Origin: an uncultured Lachnospiraceae bacterium
Lineage (GTDB): Bacteria > Bacillota > Clostridia > Lachnospirales > Lachnospiraceae
Direction of reading: 5' to 3'
Length of the DNA: 8,083 nucleotides
Assembly (NCBI GenBank): GCA_934376945.1
Contig: CAKRPI010000093.1
Location: forward strand, 1-8,083
Below the pieces are notes generated by a model, which was not told the origin of the DNA, searched no databases, and saw only the letters and a program-made list of their open reading frames with translations. Both the position numbers and the translations under genes were made by a program. The stretch's first letter is position 1, and each line of letters starts with the position of its first letter. Shown one piece after another: positions 1-5,926 of this stretch.

Positions 1-14
1 GATGGAAATAAATA

Positions 15-30
15 CCCAGTGTTAACTGGG
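15..30 (+). repeat. Small perfect hairpin in the leader of the permease operon
   Basis: CCCAGT (15-20) pairs with ACTGGG (25-30) around a GTTA loop. It lies 4 bases after a TAA at 9-11, which could be the end of an upstream gene, but only two codons of that frame are visible, so this cannot be decided. No T-run follows, so it is not an intrinsic terminator. Hairpins between a binding-protein gene and its permease genes often stabilise the 3' end of the upstream message; that role here is inference. Confidence 0.5.
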
Positions 31-32
31 AG

Positions 33-77
33 AAAGGAAAAATCCAATTACCATCTAAGATAATTGGATTATACGTG
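33..77 (+). promoter_or_regulatory. Ribosome binding site with a hairpin spacer before the GTG start
   Basis: AAAGGA at 33-38 is the only good Shine-Dalgarno match upstream of the first permease, but it is 36 bases from the GTG at 75. Between them lies a perfect inverted repeat: AATCCAATTA (41-50) and TAATTGGATT (61-70) with a 10-base loop. If this hairpin forms, about 6-7 unpaired bases remain between the Shine-Dalgarno and GTG, a normal spacing. There is no alternative ATG with a good site nearby; the ATG at 84 has only weak purines before it. Translation could therefore depend on the folded state. The hairpin is seen; the role is inference. Confidence 0.5.
41..70 (+). repeat. Perfect 10-bp inverted repeat between Shine-Dalgarno and start
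   Basis: The arms AATCCAATTA and TAATTGGATT are exact reverse complements, separated by CCATCTAAGA. The stem is AT-rich and is not followed by a T-run (ATACGTG follows), so it is not a terminator. It could be an RNA hairpin acting on translation of the permease or, less likely at this position, a binding site for a dimeric repressor. Confidence 0.6.
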
Positions 78-1004
78 CAGAGTATGAATGCAAAAGAAGG
101 CAGACTTTACAAAATAAGATCCTACTGGAATCGTCCGCACCATGCGGCATATCTGTTTATTGCTCCGGCGCTTTTGATTATTACCTTGTTTGTCGTTGTA
201 CCGTTGATCAGTTCATTTATCATCAGTCTGACAGATATGGACATTTTCATGCAGGACGTGAAATTTATAGGCTTTAAGAACTTTACAAAGTCGTTTAGGG
301 AAGAACGGGTATGGAATGCATTTATGAATACTTTTAAATATGTGTTTTTTTCCGTTCCGATTCAGATCGCAGTATCACTGGTGCTGGCGTTCTGGCTTTA
401 TCATTCTGACTGGCTCAGCAAAATGATGCGTTCCGTTTATTTTATTCCTGTTATCTGCTCATTTTCAAGCTTGGGCATTATGTTTAAAATCTTTTTCGGA
501 TCGGCGGTTGGCTGGTTCCCTTACATTGTTTCTCTTTTTACAAAAAATGGCGTGCCCAGTTTCTGGACAGATGTAAGGTATGCATTTCCATTGATTGTAT
601 TTATTTCGGTATGGAAAAAATTTGGTCAGACACTGATTATTTTGGTAGCTGGAATCAACAGCATTTCAGAGACTTACTTTGAAGCAGCGAAAATTGACGG
701 AGCAACACGTAAGCAGATATTTCGGTATATTACAATTCCGATGCTCTGGCCGACTTTAAGCTTTGTCATTGTTACTACATTGATTGGCGCAATGCAGGTA
801 TTTGACGTTGTATTTGTGACGACTGGAGGTGGTCCGCTGAATTCTACAGAGACCATCGTTCAGTATATTTACTCAAGAGGATTTGGAAACACTTATGATC
901 TTGGATACGCTTCAGCGTTGAGTGTTGAACTGTTTGTTGTCATTGCAGTACTCACGTTGATTTTGAGACGATATACAGATAAAAAGGTTGAGGAGAATAC
1001 CTAA
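75..1004 (+). CDS. CUT1-type sugar ABC transporter permease, MalF/UgpA-like
   Basis: One of two integral-membrane subunits of a binding-protein-dependent importer. The 309-residue protein shows about six membrane segments (near residues 25-50, 88-110, 120-142, 170-193, 223-245 and 275-297). The EAA loop that docks on the ATPase is clear at about 203-222 (EAAKIDGATRKQIF), and the MalF-like signature GGGPLNSTET lies at 251-260. The N-terminal LFIAPALL is typical of the family. The GTG start at 75 is chosen because the only Shine-Dalgarno match fits it if the intervening hairpin folds; ATG at 84 is the alternative and would remove three residues. The next gene starts 12 bases after the stop and is its partner. 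The substrate cannot be read from the permease; CUT1 systems usually carry oligosaccharides, glycerol-phosphate or polyols. GC is low (23 of 60 at 181-240). Confidence 0.93.
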   Translation: MQSMNAKEGRLYKIRSYWNRPHHAAYLFIAPALLIITLFVVVPLISSFIISLTDMDIFMQDVKFIGFKNFTKSFREERVWNAFMNTFKYVFFSVPIQIAVSLVLAFWLYHSDWLSKMMRSVYFIPVICSFSSLGIMFKIFFGSAVGWFPYIVSLFTKNGVPSFWTDVRYAFPLIVFISVWKKFGQTLIILVAGINSISETYFEAAKIDGATRKQIFRYITIPMLWPTLSFVIVTTLIGAMQVFDVVFVTTGGGPLNSTETIVQYIYSRGFGNTYDLGYASALSVELFVVIAVLTLILRRYTDKKVEENT

Positions 1005-1016
1005 GGAGGTTACGAC

Positions 1017-1841
1017 ATGAAAAAATCAACACTGGTAAAGGCTCTGGAAAAAGGGATCTGCATTCTGGTGATGCTTGTCGTACTCATTCCATTTATCTGG
1101 ATGGTATGTATGGCATTTAAAACAGATGCGGAAATCATGTCTTTTCCACCGACTTTTTTTCCAAAGGAAATCACATTAAAGCATATGACATCAATTTGGA
1201 AGAGAATTCCGTTGATGATTTATATTAAAAACACAGTTATTTTTTCGATTGGAGTTGCATTTGTATCAGTTATGATTGATTCGCTGGCGGGCTATGCGTT
1301 TGCAAGAATCCGATTCAAAGGCAGAGATGTACTGTTCAGTTTGATTCTGTTGACTATGATGGTTCCATTTCAGGTAACGATGATTCCTCTGTATATTGAG
1401 ACTTACAAATTTGGATTGCTGAATACATTTGTAGGATTGATTCTGCCGAGAGCGGCGACGGCATATGGTATCTTCTTTATGCGTTCCTTCTTCCTGGGGC
1501 TTCCGAAGGATCTGGAAGAAGCGGCAAGAATTGACGGATTGAATGAATTTGGTATTTATATGCGAATCATGCTTCCGCTTTGTAAATCTGCATTTATTAC
1601 ACTATTCATTTTTGTACTAATGGGAAACTGGAATGATCTGCTTTATCCAATGATGATGACCAGTTCAACTAACATGCGTACACTTCCGGCAGGACTTGCG
1701 ATGTTTGTAGGAGAAGGATTGACGGAGGTAGGACCGTCTATGGCAGGTGCATTTATTTCAATGCTTCCATTGTTTATTCTTTACTGTTTTGCACAGAAAT
1801 ATTTTGTTCAGGGTATTGCAGTTTCTGGAATGAAGGGGTGA
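1017..1841 (+). CDS. CUT1-type sugar ABC transporter permease, MalG/UgpE-like
   Basis: Second permease subunit, expected to form a heterodimer with the upstream permease in the cytoplasmic membrane. It has 274 residues, a usual length for MalG relatives. A first membrane segment lies at about 13-34, further ones follow, and the EAA loop is at about 168-187 (EAARIDGLNEFGIYMRIMLP). The C-terminal GIAVSGMKG matches the family ending G-x-V-K-G. An AAGGAGG ribosome site overlaps the stop of the previous gene and sits 7 bases before this ATG, so the two are translationally linked. The ATPase is not in the window; many Firmicutes CUT1 importers share an MsmK/MsiK-like ATPase encoded elsewhere, so its absence is not surprising. 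The binding protein probably lies upstream of base 1. Confidence 0.93.
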   Translation: MKKSTLVKALEKGICILVMLVVLIPFIWMVCMAFKTDAEIMSFPPTFFPKEITLKHMTSIWKRIPLMIYIKNTVIFSIGVAFVSVMIDSLAGYAFARIRFKGRDVLFSLILLTMMVPFQVTMIPLYIETYKFGLLNTFVGLILPRAATAYGIFFMRSFFLGLPKDLEEAARIDGLNEFGIYMRIMLPLCKSAFITLFIFVLMGNWNDLLYPMMMTSSTNMRTLPAGLAMFVGEGLTEVGPSMAGAFISMLPLFILYCFAQKYFVQGIAVSGMKG

Positions 1842-1845
1842 TGAT

Positions 1846-3144
1846 ATGAACGATGGAAAGTATCTGGAACATTTGGCGGCGATGATTCGGATTCCGACGG
1901 TGTCGACTGCCGGATATGAGGATCAGTATCGGATGGAAGAATTTCATGCACTTTTAGAAAACTTGTATCCAACTTTATGGAAGAGGGCTAATGTACGAAA
2001 GATAGGAAAAGCACTTTTGTTGCATCTGAAGGGCGGCGGGAAAAAGCCGATTTTATTCGTGGCACATATGGATGTCGTTGCGGCAGAAGGAAATTGGAAA
2101 TATCCGCCGTTTTCTGCGATGGTAGCAGAGGACTGCATATGGGGACGTGGTTCGTTGGATATGAAAGGCGCGCTCTGTGCACTGCTGGAAGGATTGGAGG
2201 AATGTCTGGATCAGGGGTTTGATTTTGACCGGGATATTTATCTGAACTTAAGCTGCGATGAGGAGATAGGAGGTCCAACGACAAAGCGGATTGCCAGGAT
2301 ACTTCGAAAAGAACAGGTGAGCTTTGAGGTTGTTTATGATGAAGGAGGTACGTTTGTTGATAACTTGCTTGGAATGGTACAAGTGCGCAGCGCAGCAGTC
2401 GCGATTGCGGAAAAGGGAAGCGCAAAAGTTTGCCTGACAGCACATACCCATGGTGGACGTGCAGCAAATCCTCCTAAGGATACGCCAATTGCACGACTTT
2501 CAGACTTTGTCCATTATGTTGAGCATCACCAGATTTTCAAGAGACGGGTAGCAGATGAGATTTTACTGATGTATGGAAAATCTGCTCCATATTTGAAGGG
2601 GATTAATCGATTGCTGTATGGAAATCGCACTTTTTTGAAACGGTTTGGCCGATTTTACCTGGAACCATCCATGCTTGGGACGACGATTGCATTTACGATT
2701 GCAGAGGCTGGTACTGCGGTGAATTTGATTCCGGACTGTGCTGTGATTATGGCAAATGTGCGGGTAAATTCCGTAGAGAGTTTAAAGGATGCTTTGCGGA
2801 GACTGAAACGGATTGCAGCAAAGATGGATATTGAAGTGTCTTGTGATGGAGACGGAGATGCAATTCGTGTTACCGATATTCACTGTGAAGGCTATCGAAA
2901 TTTGGAAGATTGTATAAAGACTGTATTTGGAGATATACCGGTCATCCCAACTATGTTAAACGGTGGAACCGATTCAAAGCATTATAAAAAAATGACAGAA
3001 AATATTGTACGCTTTTCCCCGATTTATATCAGCCCAGAACAGGGAAGTGGTGTGCATGGGGAAAATGAGAGATTATATGCAGATCAGATGGAACAGGCGG
3101 TGGCTTATTATCGGTGCCTGCTGAAGAAGTATAAAAAGGGCTGA
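1846..3144 (+). CDS. M20 family zinc metallopeptidase, first paralogue (CPS1/PM20D1-like branch)
   Basis: Predicted cytoplasmic di-zinc hydrolase of a C-terminal amino acid or an N-acyl amino acid; no signal peptide is seen. Of 432 residues, the metal centre is complete: H74 and D76 (AHMDVV), bridging D105 (GRGSLDMKG), catalytic E139 and ligand E140 (CDEEIGG), D165 (YDEGG) and H404 (GVHGEN). The order, and the text GTTIAFT...GTAVNLIPDCAVIMANVRV near 278-307, resemble the carboxypeptidase S/PM20D1 branch. In the lid domain the usual GGHA is GGRA here (R205, codon CGT at 2458-2460), while the downstream paralogue keeps His; H202 is nearby. AAGGGG lies 7 bases before the ATG, and the start is 4 bases after the permease stop, so it is co-transcribed and probably coupled with the importer. 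Exact substrate unknown; alternatives are deacetylase, dipeptidase or amidase. Confidence 0.9.
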   Translation: MNDGKYLEHLAAMIRIPTVSTAGYEDQYRMEEFHALLENLYPTLWKRANVRKIGKALLLHLKGGGKKPILFVAHMDVVAAEGNWKYPPFSAMVAEDCIWGRGSLDMKGALCALLEGLEECLDQGFDFDRDIYLNLSCDEEIGGPTTKRIARILRKEQVSFEVVYDEGGTFVDNLLGMVQVRSAAVAIAEKGSAKVCLTAHTHGGRAANPPKDTPIARLSDFVHYVEHHQIFKRRVADEILLMYGKSAPYLKGINRLLYGNRTFLKRFGRFYLEPSMLGTTIAFTIAEAGTAVNLIPDCAVIMANVRVNSVESLKDALRRLKRIAAKMDIEVSCDGDGDAIRVTDIHCEGYRNLEDCIKTVFGDIPVIPTMLNGGTDSKHYKKMTENIVRFSPIYISPEQGSGVHGENERLYADQMEQAVAYYRCLLKKYKKG

Positions 3145-3160
3145 CAGACGGGAGGAAGTC

Positions 3161-4477
3161 ATGTTTGAACGAACGGCAGAACGGCTCTCCGGGATGGTAC
3201 AGATACCGACGGTGAGCGGAAAAGGCAATGAGGCGCTCTATGAGATCGGGCGCTATAAGGAATATCTGGCGCAGGAGTTTTTGCACCTGTTCGGAAGTGC
3301 GGAACGGATCGCGATCGGCGAGGCGCTGCTGCTGCGCATTGAGGGGACGGCTCCGAAGAAAAAGAAGCCGGTGCTCTTTACCGGTCATATGGATGTCGTA
3401 CCGGTCGATGAGGCTGCGTGGAAGTATCCGCCATTTTCCGGGGCGATTGTAGACGGCTGCATTTGGGGACGAGGCAGTCAGGATATGAAGGGACCGCACT
3501 GTGCGTTGCTTTCAGCATTGGATGAACTGTTGAAGGAGGGCTGGAAGCCGGAGCGGGAGATCTGGCTGTATCTGTCCTGTGACGAGGAAATTGGTGGCCA
3601 GACGACTACCAAGGCAGCGGCATGGTTGAAAAAAATGGGCATCCATTTTGCAACGGTATTCGATGAGGGCGGTACGATCTGTGAGAATTTTATGGGATTG
3701 GTCGATGGCCGTGTGGCGCTGTTCGGAATCTCGGAAAAAGGCTCGCTGGAATATCGTTTCACCGCGTTTTCTTCCGGCGGCCATGCGGCGAACCCGCAGC
3801 CACATTCGGCGATCGTGCGTCTGGCAGAGCTGATGCATGACGTCGAGAAGGAAGACATTTTTATCCGGAAACTGAGCGATGGCAACCGTGCGATGCTAAA
3901 AGCGATCGAAGCTTACAGCAAGGGCGAAAAGGCAGAGCAGCTGAAAAAGGCGGCGGCAGAGGATGCACCCTATCCAACACTCTATCAGCTGACGCCGGAG
4001 GCGCGCAACCTGCTCGGAGGCACGATTGCATTTACAATGATCGAGGGCGGCACGGCGATGAATGTTATGCCAAAGAAGGCAGTTCTTACGGCAAATGTGC
4101 GCGTAGCGTCCGTGGAAGGCGAGCAGGCAGTGACAAAGAAGCTGCAGGCACTCGCGAAAAAACACGATCTGATCTGTGAGCTGGTGGATGGCGTGGATGC
4201 AGCTCCGGAGAGCCGGATGGATACGGAAGAGTATTTGGCGATGAAGCGGAGCGTGGAGAAAACGTATCCGGGGCTTCCGATTGTCCCGTTTGTGCTGGGC
4301 GGAGGAACGGATTCCCGGCATTTCCTTGAGGTGACCGATCAGGTGCTGCGCTTTTCTCCGATGCATGCGGCTCCGGAGCAGGGACGCGGTGTGCATGGAG
4401 ATAATGAGTCGGCGTATATCAAAGATGTGGAAGATGCGGCGAAGTGCTACTATGAGCTGCTGAAGAACCAGTTGTGA
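3161..4477 (+). CDS. M20 family zinc metallopeptidase, second paralogue
   Basis: A 438-residue paralogue of the preceding gene, sharing long blocks such as WKYPPFSG, CIWGRGS-DMKG and SCDEEIGG-TT. Metal ligands and catalytic residues are H76, D78, D108, E142/E143, D168 and H412. The lid-domain His is present (H208 in GGHAANP), unlike the first copy, so this copy looks like a fully canonical M20 hydrolase. It is predicted cytoplasmic, with likely action on an amide or peptide bond next to a free carboxylate. GGAGG at 3151-3155 precedes the ATG by 5 bases, and the gap from the first copy is 16 bases, so they form one operon. The gene is clearly more GC-rich than those upstream (35 of 60 at 3181-3240), which argues against a recent in-place duplication. 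Substrate cannot be assigned. Confidence 0.91.
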   Translation: MFERTAERLSGMVQIPTVSGKGNEALYEIGRYKEYLAQEFLHLFGSAERIAIGEALLLRIEGTAPKKKKPVLFTGHMDVVPVDEAAWKYPPFSGAIVDGCIWGRGSQDMKGPHCALLSALDELLKEGWKPEREIWLYLSCDEEIGGQTTTKAAAWLKKMGIHFATVFDEGGTICENFMGLVDGRVALFGISEKGSLEYRFTAFSSGGHAANPQPHSAIVRLAELMHDVEKEDIFIRKLSDGNRAMLKAIEAYSKGEKAEQLKKAAAEDAPYPTLYQLTPEARNLLGGTIAFTMIEGGTAMNVMPKKAVLTANVRVASVEGEQAVTKKLQALAKKHDLICELVDGVDAAPESRMDTEEYLAMKRSVEKTYPGLPIVPFVLGGGTDSRHFLEVTDQVLRFSPMHAAPEQGRGVHGDNESAYIKDVEDAAKCYYELLKNQL

Positions 4478-4591
4478 GATGCTAACTGTCAGGATTGACT
4501 TACCTTAGTGTGTGGTGAATGGCTGGAACTCTGTAAAATAATAAGGTGTAAATGGAAATTGGCATCAAATGAGAAAGGGAGGAACGGACAG
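4478..4591 (+). other. Intergenic gap before the M24 dipeptidase
   Basis: These 114 bases carry no strong terminator or promoter. TTGACT at 4495-4500 resembles a -35 box, but nothing like TATAAT follows at 16-18 bases. TAAAAT at 4534-4539 could be a -10 box, but its -35 partner is poor. The reading frame of the M24 gene is open back to a GTG at 4508, but the residues added look non-conserved and the ATG at 4592 has the good ribosome site. Read-through from the M20 genes is therefore possible but not shown. Confidence 0.4.
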
Positions 4592-5659
4592 ATGGATAAA
4601 ATCAAACGACTTCAAAAGGCGATGCCGGATACAATGGAGGCGGCGATTTTCCGTGATCCGTCGAACCGCTTCTATCTGACGGGAATGCGTTCGTCTGCCG
4701 GTACGGTAGTCGTCACGAAGAAGCATGCGTGGCTTATCATCGATTTCCGGTATTTTGAGGATGCGGAAAAGAAGGTAAAGAACTGCATAGTAATAGAAGA
4801 AACAGCGCTGTACGCACAGATAAAAGAGCTGCTGCTGGCAGACGGCGTGAAGACGTTGAGCGTTCATTCCGGGCTGGCTTCGCTGGAAGAGCATACAGCA
4901 CTGACCGAGGCATTGTATCCGGTGCAGATCGATACTTCTTTGAAATTACACAAGCTGATCGAGACGCTCCGCATGGAGGAGGATGAGGAAGAGATCGCCT
5001 GCCACCGGAAGGCACAGCAGATCACGGACCATGTATTTTCTCATATCTGTGGCTTTATCCGTCCGGGTCTGACGGAGCTGGATGTCTCGCGGGAGATCGG
5101 CGTGATGCTGACACAGCTTGGCTCGGATGACCGGAATTTTAACTTTATCGTGGCATCCGGCGAGAACAGTTCGCTGCCGCATGGATTTGCGACGAATCGG
5201 ATGATCCGGAACGGTGATTTTGTGACGATGGATTTTGGCGCGGTGTATGACGGTTATCTGGCAGATATGACACGTACGGTTGCGGTTGGCCATGTGTCGG
5301 ATGAACAGCGGAAAGTCTATGAGACGGTAAAAGAGGCACAGAAGCGTGCATTTGACCGGATCCGTCCGGGAGCGATCTGCAAAGAGATCGATGCGGCGGC
5401 GCGGGATTATATTTATGAGCAGGGGTATCGCGGCTGTTTTTCCCACGGACTGGGACACAGCGTCGGGGTGGAAGTGCATGAGAATCCGCGGTTTAACGAG
5501 GTGTGTACCGAGAAGCTGATTCCGGGCATCGTGATCACGGTGGAGCCGGGCATTTATTTAAAGGGACGCTTTGGTGTGCGGATTGAGGATATGGTCGTGA
5601 TTCGGGAAGGCGGATTTGAGGATCTGGCGACGAGCCCGAAGGAACTGATTATACTGTAA
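4592..5659 (+). CDS. M24B metallopeptidase, Xaa-Pro dipeptidase/aminopeptidase type
   Basis: Cytoplasmic di-metal (Mn or Co) peptidase with the pita-bread fold, expected to cut X-Pro bonds. From the ATG at 4592 it has 355 residues, the usual size of short prolidase/aminopeptidase P-like proteins such as B. subtilis YqhT. A creatinase-like N-terminal domain (about 1-125, with SNRFYLTG at 25-31) precedes the catalytic domain. Metal ligands are visible: D214 (MDFGAVYDGYLADMTRT), D225, H289 (GLGHSVG), E318 (VEPGIY) and E332 (RIEDM); H197 (PHG) and H296 (EVHE) are the usual active-site histidines. The start is set by GGGAGG at 4577-4582, 9 bases before ATG; an upstream GTG at 4508 has no such site. 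It probably works with the two M20 enzymes in breaking down imported or cellular peptides, but the 114-base gap leaves independent expression possible. Confidence 0.92.
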   Translation: MDKIKRLQKAMPDTMEAAIFRDPSNRFYLTGMRSSAGTVVVTKKHAWLIIDFRYFEDAEKKVKNCIVIEETALYAQIKELLLADGVKTLSVHSGLASLEEHTALTEALYPVQIDTSLKLHKLIETLRMEEDEEEIACHRKAQQITDHVFSHICGFIRPGLTELDVSREIGVMLTQLGSDDRNFNFIVASGENSSLPHGFATNRMIRNGDFVTMDFGAVYDGYLADMTRTVAVGHVSDEQRKVYETVKEAQKRAFDRIRPGAICKEIDAAARDYIYEQGYRGCFSHGLGHSVGVEVHENPRFNEVCTEKLIPGIVITVEPGIYLKGRFGVRIEDMVVIREGGFEDLATSPKELIIL

Positions 5660-5669
5660 GTGGGAGTTT

Positions 5670-5788
5670 AACCGAATCAAGCAAGTCCCCTGCTTCAATT
5701 GCGCAAAGCAATAAGCAGTGGGTTAGGACTTGCTTGTATCAGGAGTGGTGTAAGCCACTCCTGATAAGCTGCGAAGCAGCATTCGGTT
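5670..5788. repeat. Compact structured element: four-way junction of perfect stems
   Basis: Outer stem AACCGAAT (5670-5677) with ATTCGGTT (5781-5788) encloses three hairpins placed almost end to end. Hairpin one: CAAGCAAGTCC (5678-5688) with GGACTTGCTTG (5726-5736), extended inside by CTGCTT/AAGCAG (5690-5695, 5713-5718) and ATTGC/GCAAT (5698-5702, 5708-5712) around a GCAAA loop. Hairpin two: 12 bp TATCAGGAGTGG (5737-5748) with CCACTCCTGATA (5755-5766). Hairpin three: GCTGC/GCAGC (5768-5772, 5776-5780) with a GAA loop. About 94 of 119 bases are paired, with one spare base at the junction (5767). No T-run follows. It may be a dispersed palindromic repeat, a non-autonomous mobile element or a structured RNA; I do not recognise a named family. 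Because it is palindromic, the strand cannot be set. Confidence 0.7.
5672..5724 (+). repeat. Direct repeat copy A (about 53 bases)
   Basis: Begins CCGAATCAAGCAAGT and ends AAGCAGTGGGTT. It is nearly identical to copy B at 5829-5880, differing only where A has CCCC and B has ATC after the shared start. It contains the inner hairpin CTGCTT/AAGCAG with ATTGC/GCAAT. The two copies begin 157 bases apart. Confidence 0.85.
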
Positions 5789-5802
5789 ATGAGCAAGTAG
5801 CG

Positions 5803-5825
5803 AAGCGGATTGCGAATATCCGCTT
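5803..5825. repeat. 8-bp perfect hairpin between the direct repeats
   Basis: AAGCGGAT (5803-5810) pairs with ATCCGCTT (5818-5825) around a 7-base loop TGCGAAT. It can be closed further by ATTCGG (5781-5786) with CCGAAT (5829-5834), which would compete with the outer stem of the four-way junction, since both use ATTCGG. Confidence 0.65.
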
Positions 5826-5828
5826 GAC

Positions 5829-5880
5829 CCGAATCAAGCAAGTATCTGCTTCAATTGCGCAAAGCAATAAGCAGTGGGTT
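5829..5880 (+). repeat. Direct repeat copy B (about 52 bases)
   Basis: Second copy of the 5672-5724 sequence, including the inner hairpin CTGCTT (5846-5851)/AAGCAG (5869-5874) and ATTGC/GCAAT. The long outer arm GGACTTGCTTG that follows copy A is missing here; the sequence runs into GAGATATCAG and then the dehydrogenase ribosome site. Copy B thus looks like the truncated start of a second element unit. Confidence 0.85.
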
Positions 5881-5926
5881 GAGATATCAGATTTTGCAGG
5901 ACGAAAAAAGAAAAGGAGTGACAGAG

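Noticed and set aside
1..63. Partial reading frame open from base 1 to a TAA at 61-63
   Set aside because: It would run through both leader hairpins and shows no recognisable C-terminus; another frame ends at 9-11. Too little sequence to choose.
4508..4591. GTG-initiated extension of the M24 peptidase
   Set aside because: The added 28 residues do not look like the creatinase N-terminal domain, and the good ribosome site lies before ATG 4592.
5824..5829. TTGACC as a -35 box for the dehydrogenase
   Set aside because: No TATAAT-like hexamer lies 16-18 bases downstream, and the bases belong to the hairpin at 5803-5825.
5670..5880. CRISPR array
   Set aside because: Only two repeat copies, 157 bases apart, with internally structured rather than unique spacer sequence and no cas genes.
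5855..5926. Upstream extension of the dehydrogenase through direct repeat B
   Set aside because: The extra residues are translated repeat sequence. ATG 5927 has a strong AAAAGGAG site and gives the family's usual N-terminus.
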